DNA of 64,000 nucleotides from Crambe crambe (Eukaryota; Porifera; Demospongiae; Poecilosclerida; Crambeidae), in NCBI GenBank assembly GCA_963924555.1, contig OZ004591.1, forward strand, positions 3,596,001 to 3,660,000, given 5' to 3'. The position numbers were made by a program, and so were the translations under genes. The number at the start of each line of letters is the position of its first letter. Position 1 is the stretch's first letter. The notes under the pieces are model-generated. The model did no database searches and was not told the DNA's origin. It was given only the letters and a program-made list of their open reading frames with translations. Shown piece after piece: positions 36,259 through 46,449 of this stretch.

Positions 36259-37458
36259 ATGATAATTTTCAAGGATCTTATTACAGGTATATGATAAGTT
36301 CATATAAGCGAAGTTATTTATTTTTGGGGTTTCAATGAGAATTTACTGGGATAAGAAGGGATATGTGTGGCACTTAGTGCAAGTAGAAGCTGTTGATGTA
36401 GCAAGAAGTAAGATAACTTCCTTGGAATTAGTGCGAGTGTGTAGATATGGAGTAGTAAAGTGGCGTGTGGTGGGGAATTGAATCAGTCTGGTGTCACAAT
36501 GACCCTTTACCAATCTGACGACATCAGCATTGAGGAGAGCATGCACCAGTACATATAAAATATTATAGTGTGAATTTATTTGTAGGTGATGAGTTATTTT
36601 CTGACATCTATCCAATGGAAGTGGTAGATGGTATCTTCTACAAAGTGAAAGGAAAGGTAATTCATATGCTAATAGTATGTACTGTGATTAACAGAGAGTG
36701 TGAGGTGAAGGTGTTTTATTTTGTAGTATGTTTCAGAAAAAGTAGGCGAGATTGATGAAGCACTGCTCGGAGCTAATGCTAGTGCTGAAGGTGGTGACGA
36801 AAGTAAAGCAGAAGCTTCTGTAAATTCAGGAGTTAATATTGTGCTAGCTGGCCGGTTGGTTGAAACAGGATTTAAGAAAAAGAAGGACTACCAAGTATGC
36901 TTGAAGGTAGTGCACTTTCATGATAGTAGCAGTCTCTTCAAGTAGTTGTCATAGCAACCGTGATCCTTAATTTAGTTTGGAAGGTATGGATCCACATTAT
37001 GCTTGGCCCGTAATACAGTATATCAGTGTCAGTGGTTATTTTAGCTTATCCTTATATTCTCACTCTGAGTAATGTTCAATAGTTAAACGATTTCAATAGT
37101 TAAATGATCTTGTATGATTTAGGAGTATATGGTGAGAATTGTCGAAAAATTGAAAGAAAATAATCCTGATCGTGTCGAACCATTCAAAAAAGATGTACAG
37201 GCTGCAATGAAAAAGGTTAATTTGTGTAGCTATTACCTTGTAATAGGTGCTTACCTTGTAATAGGTGCTTACCTTGTGTGTTACTCTGTTGCTATTTCGT
37301 AGATATTTGAGAAATTTTCAGATTGTCAATTTTTCTTGGGTGAGAGTTGTGATACAGATGGCATGCACGTAATCATGATTTATGAAGATGAAACTCCATA
37401 TGTATATTTTTTCAAGGATGGATTGATTGAAGAGAAAGTGGTAAGTGAACAGTATTGA
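36259..37458 (+). CDS. TPT1: translationally controlled tumour protein
   Basis: TCTP is an abundant cytosolic Mss4-fold protein involved in growth and stress responses. Five exons, 36259-36286, 36586-36656, 36727-36906, 37123-37215 and 37303-37458, give 175 residues. MIIFKDLITGDELFSDIYPM, GANASAEG, PYVYFFKDGLIEEK and the FFLGES block match TCTP, and the human protein is 172 residues. The family normally ends in EEKC or similar; here the frame reads on as VVSEQY to a TGA at 37456. A strong donor-like GTAAGT lies at 37441, right after EEKV, so splicing to a small further exon is an alternative end. Confidence 0.95.
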
Positions 37459-38697
37459 TTGGCTAAGGATGTTATGTAGACTGATACTTAAGGTTACGAT
37501 ATACATTTGTCTTATGTATGATTCATGAATTAGTGAGGTGAGTAGTCGCACTTGCACTGATTATAGTCGAAAACTACAGTTTCATACTGACTAGCACTTC
37601 TTACTTTATAACTGAGGGCAAACCAGACACTCTAGAACACTACCGTTGCAAAGAAACTCGGGTGCTAAAAGAGCCATGCCTTTATAGATTTTGGTGTCAG
37701 TTTTCTTAAGCTGCATCCGTATTTCACGCTTATTCTTGTTACATGAACCAGTTGGCAAGGGCAGACAGAGATTTTGCAAAGAAGTCACTATAGATGAGAA
37801 TTATAGCTGTTCAATTGCTCTAATGCCTAAAAGTGATTGAAACACGTTTTTTTGGCCAAGTTCTCTTTGTCTGGCCCTACATCTTGGTTTGCACAGCTGG
37901 AAAAAAATACAGAAGACAGGCTGCAGTTTAATCATTTGTGCTTTAGCAGTTTTCCTAGAGTAGGAAGTGCTAGTCAGTACTGTCTGTAGCCTCTCACTTC
38001 ATTTCAACCTTAGATTACGGTGATGTATTCATCGAATTTCATAATAGTGTCGTATTGGGCCTATTATAATGAATAAAGGTCATTATGAAGTTCAGAGACA
38101 GCTCCTCAATCTGCAACACGAGTCTGGAGATAGTCTACTATTTTAATAACTGATTTTCCTGCTATATGCTCTAATTGGAGATGGATAAATTATTTATGCT
38201 ATTCTACCTGAATCTCTCTATAGCTACAGCTAAAAATGACCCACTCAGTATGGCAGTGACACTTTCAGACGGCCTCTGCCATCTCTGATTGTGGCTTAGA
38301 TCCATTCCATGTACTTATTCTAAGTGCAGATATAATTAACATGCAATATGACTGCAGGGTTCTAAGATTGATATACAAAAGGAATATATTAGCTACAATT
38401 CCACATACGGACTATTGATTGTCAGCTTGATTATCATAGGGCCAGTCTTGTCAGGATATGCTGTTTTCATACATTGTCATCCTCCTTAAAGCTTTTATAT
38501 AGTGCAAAGAAAATGACCTCCCTAATTCTTATGGCTACCACGCATCATGAAATCATAATGCTTCAGTTATGATATTCATCGTTTTCTGCTAAATGGGAAT
38601 AAGTCGAAGAATTGTGTGTTACCAGACCCTCGTGCTGGAGTTGTGGAAGTGCCTGGGGCTGGCTGCGCCAGACTAGAATCAACATGCATCATAATTA
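37459..38697. other. intergenic, nothing recognised
   Basis: No exon, repeat or RNA gene could be supported between TCTP and the next minus-strand gene. Confidence 0.5.
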
Positions 38698-39559
38698 TTA
38701 GCGAACCTTTTTCTGTTTAGGTTCATCCAAATCACTATCACTTTCATCATCCTTAACAAACTCCTAAGAATTAACATAATGTAATAGCAATACAAAAGAG
38801 TACTTTGGAAGACTTAGAATGCCTCATAACAAATTGGTGCATTAACTAACTTCCTAAAGAATGCACACACATAGCTAGTGTTTTTGCTGTTCAACGCTTT
38901 CTTACTGCTATCTATTAAGTAGCTGCAATGTATTCTTGTTGTACTCGTAGTCTGGTTTGAAGTTCTAGTTCTGAGCTTCTGGTTCTTTCTTTGGCATTTC
39001 AAGTGATCACAATTGTAATCTCTGCTATCTGTTCTCTAGGATTTCTCATTTTCTCATGGGCTTCCCTTAGGAAAATTTGCTATTTTTGAGTCCGTGGTAG
39101 TGCCATAAAGCTAGAAGTGGCAAACACATATGCGTACATTTGGCACTGTGCCTTGACACTCCAGTGGGAGGCAAAAATTAATGTACCTTTTCACCCTTCT
39201 TGATCTCTTATAAATATGTTAAATGCAGGCTAGCTGTAGAATTATATTAAGTGGTACCAATTTTCTGAATGGGGGTGGGACCAGAAACATGAATACCGCT
39301 AACACTGGCCTAATTATGCCATAGACTATTTTAGCTAGCTAGATCTTGAAAGGTGACTATTTTTGGTGGCTATTCGTTTCATCCAAGGAGTTTAGAAGAA
39401 TTAATAATAGAATTTCAAAGAACAAGCTTTAGCATCTCGATTTATAAAGTTTCACAGCAAGCAAACTATTACTTCGTCATCATCTTCTTCGATAACGGTA
39501 TAATCTTCAATAATGATAGGGCTAGAACTTGACACCTTCACTGGATCTGTTAGATCACT
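38698..39559 (-). CDS. C-terminal exons of an acidic protein with a SUMO-interaction-like motif
   Basis: Two exons are supported: 39559-39473 and 38763-38698, both phase 0 with good GT-AG borders and a TAA at the end. The joined 50 residues contain SSSPIIIEDYTVIEEDDDE, two runs of aliphatic residues followed by acids, the form of tandem SUMO-interacting motifs. They continue with an Asp/Ser-rich stretch and end EPKQKKVR, a possible nuclear signal. An upstream exon ending CFNAPNDAIMLE near 39592-39640 is possible, but it would need an intron of about 37 bp. I do not recognise the protein. The gene converges on TCTP. The product is probably nuclear; the function is unknown. Confidence 0.4.
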
Positions 39560-39755
39560 CTAATGCACTCACCTTCGGCTTGTTCATTATATTCACCTCG
39601 AGCATTATAGCATCATTCGGCGCATTAAAGCACTTGGAGCTAGATAAGAGTGAACCTAAAGCCTACTTGTGGTTAAGATCAAAGTACTGCTCTATATGCC
39701 AATAATGCCATACAGCAGACTTGTTTACATGGGCTGACTCTTGTCAATACGTAAT

Positions 39756-39847
39756 AGTTAAACCATGCCTATGAGGGCTGTACAGGTGATACCCAAGGGC
39801 GAAAGCAATATATCCTGTACAGCACGAGGGTGAGGCATGATTTAACT
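39756..39847. repeat. short foldback hairpin
   Basis: AGTTAAACCATGCCT and GCTGTACAGG on the left are answered by CCTGTACAGC and AGGCATGATTTAACT on the right. Confidence 0.75.
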
Positions 39848-39892
39848 GTTTTAAAGCCTACGATGGAAATGTATTGGCTTCCCAATATTGCC

Positions 39893-40063
39893 CTAATCGC
39901 ATCTTAGCCTTAGGTAATGTCCTCCTCCCTTGTTAGCTGCTACTGTAAACCTTCCACTGTGGATCATGCATGGTTTTTGTCCTTCCAACTTAACAACTGT
40001 TTTGTTTTTATTGTTTCTACAGTAAGAATGACCGACCTGCAACAAAGTGTAGTAACTGTTCAT
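39893..40063 (-). CDS. possible 56-residue open frame
   Basis: ATG at 40063 to TAG at 39893-39895. The product has Lys/Asn-rich and Gly-rich parts (VVKLEGQKPCMIHSG, ANKGGGHYL) with three Cys. It lies just past the AATAAA of the coiled-coil gene. A CAG acceptor-like site 27 bp into the frame suggests it could instead be an internal exon. No family recognised. Confidence 0.2.
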   Translation of the reverse strand: MNSYYTLLQVGHSYCRNNKNKTVVKLEGQKPCMIHSGRFTVAANKGGGHYLRLRCD

Positions 40064-40156
40064 TATTCTATTTCAAATTCAATAATATTTGTTTAAAAAT
40101 TTTTTTAACAATAATAATGGATAGTGATAGCTAGCTATATATTTTTTCTCTGGATT

Positions 40157-40162
40157 TTTATT
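40157..40162 (-). terminator. polyadenylation signal of the coiled-coil gene
   Basis: AATAAA on the minus strand, 11 bp past the stop codon. Confidence 0.55.
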
Positions 40163-40172
40163 CTAATGATTA

Positions 40173-42938
40173 TTATGAACTGTGTTGACCATGATCGGAT
40201 GCTTTTTGTCTTCTTCCTTTTTTTTCTAACATTGCATACATTTCTGCTTGATGACACTTCTCTGCAAATGAACTGGTAAAGCATAAGAGAATCGTGTCTA
40301 ATTATTATAGTATATAGTAGGACTGGTGTAGTTGCTTACTTTCCATAATATTCTTTCAATTCTGCCCTTAGCTTGGCGGAATAGCCAGCCATTGCCCTGG
40401 ACTGGTAAGGTAAATACAGTTATAACTTTCTAGTTTGAAACGTACTGTAGTCTTTTTGTGTACTATTCCACACATTTCAAGGGCCCCTTTGTTATTGGCT
40501 ATGCTAATGATTGGTTGGGGTCTGTAGGTATCAAATTCTGCCCTTTCTGAATGGGTTCCACTGTTGAGCTTGTGTTCTACGTGCTATGATTGCTCATTAT
40601 CTACTTTTGCATACTTTCTGTATGTGAGTTTGTCTTTGTCTATGTAATGTGTCTGCCTTCTCTTGCCGATGTTTGTTCTCTTCTTCCCAACCATCTCTTT
40701 TGAGTTGCATCTCCTTCTCCACCTTGCTCATATTTGCTGCATGATTTAATTGCCTCTTCTCACGATTCTGACGAATCATTTCACACTTATTTCTCATGGT
40801 TTCCTAATGAAGAAAATGCAGCATTCCAGTGGGACACAAAAAATTAAAATGTCCATTCTGCATTTTATGCCTGAGGGTCCACAAGTATTTTGGTTTGCAG
40901 AGTTACCTTGGTTACTTGGTCAGCCCTCTCTATGGATAGTTTTTGATGAGTGTCAACTTCATTTCTCCACTTTTCCAGAGACCTCTCCATACATTGAACT
41001 GACAACTTGCACTGCTGTGATCGTTGCAGGCTATCTTCCCTAGAGAAGAGAAGTGAAATGATAATCTCTGAGTGTTTTATTTTTTCAGACATTACCTGGA
41101 TTGTTTGATTTGAGTTTCTCTGTATGCAATTACTTGTTGATGTCTGTCTTCTGCCTGTTTGTGTCTGTGTTTTATAGACTCCATCAAGGACTGATGTGCT
41201 AAATCATTCTTCAAATCTTTCTCCAGTTTACTCTGTTCAAACTTAGTGTGTGCTTCATTCCATTTAGCTGCTACCACCTGTCAGTAATTATTATACTAGC
41301 AAAAATGATAAATTACAAAGGAAAAATGATTTTAAAAAAGAAAAGTAGGGAAAGGCTGTGTGCGGTTCAAAAAAGTTCAGCAACAAGAGAGCCCTCTCTG
41401 GTCTCTTAATGCTCAGAGCATAAACCCTAGGGACTAGTCTGGTTATGAATCAAGCATTGATACAACAGTATATCTGTCATGGGAGTGAAGTAGGAATAGT
41501 TAGCCCGGGTAAGGTGTTACTTGACTGAAGTTCACTGTAAATAGGTGGTAGGGGAGATGTAGGGACCAGCCTATTATGCCGGAGTAATTTTAGGCATGAT
41601 AGGTACTCCCAAGCATTGGGCATAATAGGTAAATTTTCAGGCATAATTATTATTAGGGCTTTTCAGCAAATAATTTTTTTATACTCCAAATATTAAGGTT
41701 AAGGAAGCAAGCAATGTTGCCATGTTGTAGGTTGACTAGCAAGTTGGAAAATGACATGCTATTCTTAAACATGTCTAGTTAAAGGTAAAGGATTATAGTG
41801 CAGTCAATTCTGAGCAGTGTGGTATAAAAATTATAGCTAAACCATTTCTGAAATAAGTTGTTTGATGATGATGATGATGATGATAAAATGATACTGCTTT
41901 GTCTTCTGCTCTTCATACTTAGTCCTAGCACATTCAAGGTGTTCTGTAAGAGTTGCTGATTGTAGGAGAGAAGTATTCTGGAGCTATGAAAGAAAAACTA
42001 AGTATTAGCCCAATGGGACGATCCGTGCCATCCCTACTTAGAAAGTTCTATCGTATACTCTGATAAGAGTACTATCGTACTCTCTGATAATAATACCTCA
42101 CTCCTTTTCTCAAGCAAGTGAAATCTTCTTTCAGTGGCATTGAGTGATGCATTTAGCATTTGCTTCTTTAAAAGTTGATGTCTGATATATCTTTCTATTT
42201 CCAAATCCTGAAACTTTTCCTGTTGATATCTTTTCTTCAAATTCTCAAGATGAATCTTCTCCTGACATTGCTGAACTGTTAGGGAAACTTGGGTCTCCTT
42301 TTGATTGCACATGCACATCATATCAGTACCACTGGTTCGCTGCTGCTTCTTAATGAGGTGATTTTGCAGTGCAGTGAGAATGTGGTGATCCTAACAAAAA
42401 TAGAATTAAATTCGTGAGTGCACAAACAAGCTGATGTGGATACCTTGTCAGAAAGCATTGTTTGTTGATCATATTTAGTGGTACTTCCCTTTCGGTCTGT
42501 ACTTAAAAGTGTGTCATTTGGATATTTTTGCTCTGTTTCTATCAATTTCTTTCTTTCCTTTTTAGCTCTAAGCAGTTTTTCCATTCTCTCTGCTTCATAC
42601 TCTGTGTACAACTGAAATATGTTTGCATGCGATAATCCAGTTGAGTCCAAACACTTCTTGAACTCGTGGAGTGATTTTGGAAGCAATTCTACTGGCTATG
42701 ACAGTAAAGGTTAAGGCAAAATTACAGTTAGATCCAGAGATACCTTTACTCCAAGTCTTGCACATGCCTGCATATAGAATGATTCTAGCTATAACTTCAC
42801 ATCAGCTAGCTACAATGTTCAGCAGACTCAGCTTACCCTCAGGGAATGGGGACTCGTGAGAATGTAGCGACTATTTTCGTTTGCCGGGGAAGTAAAATTC
42901 TCTAACGTCAACTTCTTGCATTCCACACCGACATCCAT
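40173..42938 (-). CDS. coiled-coil protein of unknown function
   Basis: Eight exons join in frame to 437 residues: 42938-42837, 42695-42444, 42390-42097, 41277-41096, 41039-40907, 40803-40615, 40401-40340 and 40272-40173. After about 35 residues starting MDVGVECKKLTLENF, nearly the whole chain is highly charged helix with heptads (HLENLKKRYQQEKFQDLEIE, SLEKWRNEVDTHQ, MIRQNREKRQLNHAANMSK). There are many short spaced Arg/Lys clusters and no membrane segment or enzyme motif. The general look is that of CCDC177/CCDC185-like ciliary coiled-coil proteins, but I cannot name it. Intron 3 holds a foldback element whose end lies 8 bp from the donor site. The gene is head-to-head with the first scramblase gene. 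Confidence 0.7.
41325..42088. mobile_element. foldback element, second copy
   Basis: Shares with 12198-14326 the blocks AAAAGTAGGGAAAGGCTGTG, TTCAGCAACAAGAGAG, TAAACCCTAGGGACTAGTCT and GTGCCATCCCTACTTAG, plus the terminal TACTATCGTACTCTCTGAT. The terminal GAGTAC/GATA block is doubled here (42045-42087). Much of the left arm is missing. Confidence 0.8.
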
Positions 42939-43065
42939 TCCTGTGAGATTTTAAATGAAGTGCCAGCCACGCCCACTATAGGCCTGCGCATTATATACGC
43001 GCGCAGATTGCACATGCGCATATGCATATTGCATGCTTAGTTACGCTCTGCAGAGTCCTGGCCTG
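42939..43065. promoter_or_regulatory. bidirectional promoter region, coiled-coil gene / scramblase 1
   Basis: 127 bp between divergent start codons. Contains GCCTGCGCAT at 42982-42991 and CACATGCGCA at 43011-43020, both NRF1-like. Confidence 0.6.
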
Positions 43066-46000
43066 ATGTCCTACGATCCTCCTGCAGGTATTAACTAGTA
43101 GTACTAGAATAATAGAGCTAGTTTTATTTATAATACGCTTTACTAGCGCTACCAGGTCAGCCTGAACAACCAAGTGTGCCTGGGCAGCAACCTGTAATAT
43201 TCCCTATGCCCATTCAACCAGCTATTGCTGTCGAGCCAGTCCCTGGACAACAACACTATTTGCCTGCTCCAGCCCCCAATCCAAATATTCCGAATGGACT
43301 GGAGTATCTCAGCCAAATTGATCAAATTCTAATCCAACAACAAATTGAGATATTTGAAGGTAGCCAGCTAACTCTCAAAAGTAGTTCCCATGTAACTTAG
43401 AAAGCAGGTAAGGCAACTTCATGTTAACATGTACAATTTTAAGCATATAACTATATGAATTAACTTCCTCTCTGGCCGTTGAAGGAAAGCTGCTGGAATA
43501 ATTAACACATCTGCATAGCAATTTTTTCTTGATAGATTTATTCTTCAAGCAATGTGCATATAATTATGACAGAACTTTCTATTAGTTAGTCATATCATTC
43601 AGGACAGTTAGCCTGTGCACTTGTATGTACAGAAAGGGATAAAGCAGATACCTAGCTATATTTTGCATGTAGCTACAAGTTTTATGACCATGAAAAAAGA
43701 GATTTGAAACTAGCTACTCATCCTTAATTCAATGCACACATCATGATCAGCCAGGCAGCTGACTAGTTGCAATTGCTCTTATTTTATGAGGTGCTAAGGA
43801 AATAAAAATAATACTACTGAAATGCGGCTGGCCCGACAATGATTATTATCATTATTTTTTTTTTTAAACAGTACTGACTGGCTTTGAGACACAGAATAAA
43901 TATACCATTTGTAACACCTTAGGTCAACAGGTTTATTTTGCAAAAGAGAGTGAGTAACTAGCTAGCTAGCAAGCTACGTACTAAATAGTTGATAATGATG
44001 TTTTGGAGTGGCTAGAGTACTGGCGGGAATATTCTGGATAAAGCCGGAGTACTTCCTGCCAGTCTAGCCACAGCATTGATTTTTAAAAATATAGAATCTG
44101 ATTGCTTGACCCGTCAGTGCTGTGGACCTCTGAGACCATTTGAAATGACCATAGAGGACAATATGCAAAGAGAAGTAAATAGTACGATTATACCTATATT
44201 TTCAGAGGAAATTCACTCTCATGAAGTTGAATATTGTTACCAGGAGTTTCAAAAACTCACCTGTTTGGAGCTAGCTTCACATCTCATAATTTTTCTTTGG
44301 GTGATAGTGCAAAGATATGAAATTTCCTGTAGCCATGCAGAGAGAATCCACATTAAGGGATTCCAATGTATCGATTAGGTAATTGTAGTTATGCTATGTG
44401 CAGGTAATACGTCTAATTAGGCCTTTCCGCTGTTATAACTGGTGTTGTTTCTGTTGCCTACAAGAAGTAGAAGTTCAGTCTCCACCGGGGACCACCATAG
44501 GGTGGATCACACAAGACTGCACCTTTCTTTTTCCATGGTTCTCCATTCTAGATGCTGATAGACAGACTGTACTGAAGGTAAAGGGTCCTTGCTGGAGATG
44601 TAGATTTTGTGATATCAACTTTCTAGTAAGTTAATAGCTACAAAAATGCTTTGCATGTATGTAGCTAATGGTTCAAAGTGGCTTATGTACTCATGCTCAT
44701 TTTAGTATCTCTAAGTAGGAATGGCATGGATCGCCCCATTGGACTAATACCTAGTATTTTCTTTCATAACTCCAGAATACTTCTCTCCTACAGTCAGCAA
44801 CTCCTAACTTAAAGACAGAATGCCTTCAATGTGCTAGAACTCAAGTATGAAGAACAGAAGACAAAGCAGTATCATTTCACAGCGACTTCTATATACCACA
44901 CTACTCTAAATTGACTGCGCTATAATCCTTTACCTTTAATTAATAGCACATCAATCCAACTTGCTAGCTTTTACCTACAACATGGCAGACATTTTTTTTG
45001 CCCTTGCCCTGAGCAGTTGAGGTCAAGGTCCAAGAATCATGTGTATGGGGGCCCAATTCTTGGACTTTGATCTCACTACTGACTGTCAGTTGATCTCTCA
45101 GCCTAGGCACTAGTCTGGTTATGAATCAAGCCTTGATGCAACAGTATACCAGGTACATATCAGTAAAGGCCTTAAAAAAAATGATGGGTCAATGAAAATC
45201 TTATAAATTTCCTTCCAGATCATACAATATTACAATGAAACCTCCAATGAACTACATAGCTACAATACATGAACTTCAGTCAAGTAACCCCTTTCCCATC
45301 ACCAAACTTCAAGCTAACTATTCCAGTGAAGTAGGAATAGTTAGCTCGTAGTTTGTGATGGGTAAGGAGTTACTTGACTGAAGTTCTCTTGTTGCTGAAC
45401 TTTTTTGAACCGCACACAGCCATTTCTTTTTTATTTAGAATAGATATTTTCAAGACAAGGTAGGTAGCTAGCTATGTCATTGTGTATAGTTTTTTCTAAC
45501 TGGATGCTTCAAATTATTTCTCTGAAACTGCTGAGATTTTGGATGTATAAATCTACTATGATACTGCACTATTTTATGCAGCTGGTTTCAGCTGATGGCA
45601 CTCAGGAAATTGGTAAGATCACTAAGCAGTGGTCTGGATTAGCCAAGGAATTCTTGACTTCTGCTGATAACTTCGGAGTACAGTGTAAGTTTACCATGAA
45701 CATCCATTTTGATTAGCTATCATGCATTCATGCTTGTACATAATAGTTCCCATGGACCTGGATGTTAAAGTGAAAGCCACCTTGATAGGGGCCTGCTTTC
45801 TTATTGTAAGTTATCTGTTGATCTACAAGAGGCCTAGCTACAATGATGGCCACTTTGGGTATAGACCCCTTGCAATAGGTGTGGCATGGGCAGGGCTTAT
45901 CACTAAAGCATCCATGTTGGTGTACATCTTGGAGGGCGTGTCTATGAGTACGAAGTACACTGGTACTGTTTTCTCCAGTGGAAACACAGGCTAGCTTTGC

Positions 46001-46253
46001 TGAACTAGTGATATGATCAATAGCTGCAAGATAATAGTACTACATAGATAAACTACCGAGCAGCAGCAGGAGTCTGAAGTGCAAACTAATACTTATACCT
46101 TGTTCACCAACATGGCAGCTGTGCACAATGATTGTTAAAAATTTACGGAAATGCTGAGTCAACTGCAAGGGGTCTATAAAACCACACGGGCAGTCTCAAT
46201 AACCTCCTCTCTTTTATTTCCAGGACTTCATGTTCTTCGATAACCATAGCTAA
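43066..46253 (+). CDS. phospholipid scramblase, copy 1
   Basis: Scramblases of the PLSCR family are calcium-binding, membrane-anchored proteins that move phospholipids between leaflets. Eight exons, 43066-43087, 43156-43359, 43872-43949, 44095-44174, 44404-44625, 45582-45684, 45747-45805 and 46224-46253, give 265 residues. A Pro/Gln-rich N-terminus is followed by [56 protein letters not shown] (the palmitoylated Cys cluster in relatives), [11 protein letters not shown], a DADNFG-like calcium loop (SADNFGVQ) and the membrane segment IGACFLI, ending DFMFFDNHS. Intron 5 holds a foldback element. Intron positions and phases match copy 2 except for the extra first exon. Confidence 0.93.
44008..44071. 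repeat. short foldback hairpin
   Basis: GTGGCTAGAGTACTGGCGGGA is answered by TTCCTGCCAGTCTAGCCAC around a short loop, in intron 3 of scramblase 1. Confidence 0.75.
44707..45449. mobile_element. foldback element, third copy
   Basis: Starts ATCTCTAAGTAGGAATGGCA and carries the same blocks as 12198-13145 in the same order: CTCCAGAATACTTCTC, AAAGCAGTATCATTT, CCTAGGCACTAGTCTGG, the core hairpin with AGTGAAGTAGGAATAGTTAGC, and a final TTTATTTAGAAT. It is nearly one arm plus the core. It lies in intron 5 of scramblase 1. Confidence 0.8.
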
Positions 46254-46449
46254 GCACTCTTTACACTTTAAATTCATCAAACTTTATATGCTTTTATCTT
46301 AATAATAGAGCCTGCAAAATTATAACAATGACTGGGAGAGTTGGTGGCAACTTGAGCCACACCCTAAGTGGTAGCTAGGGGGGAGGGTAAGTTTAGTCTC
46401 ACCCATGACAGAGTTTGGTGCGCAATATCTACATTATAGTAAGAAACTT

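Noticed and set aside
44076..44378. Long plus-strand frame in scramblase 1 read as one exon
   Set aside because: Only 44095-44174 matches the family; the rest runs into intron sequence past a GTAAAT donor.
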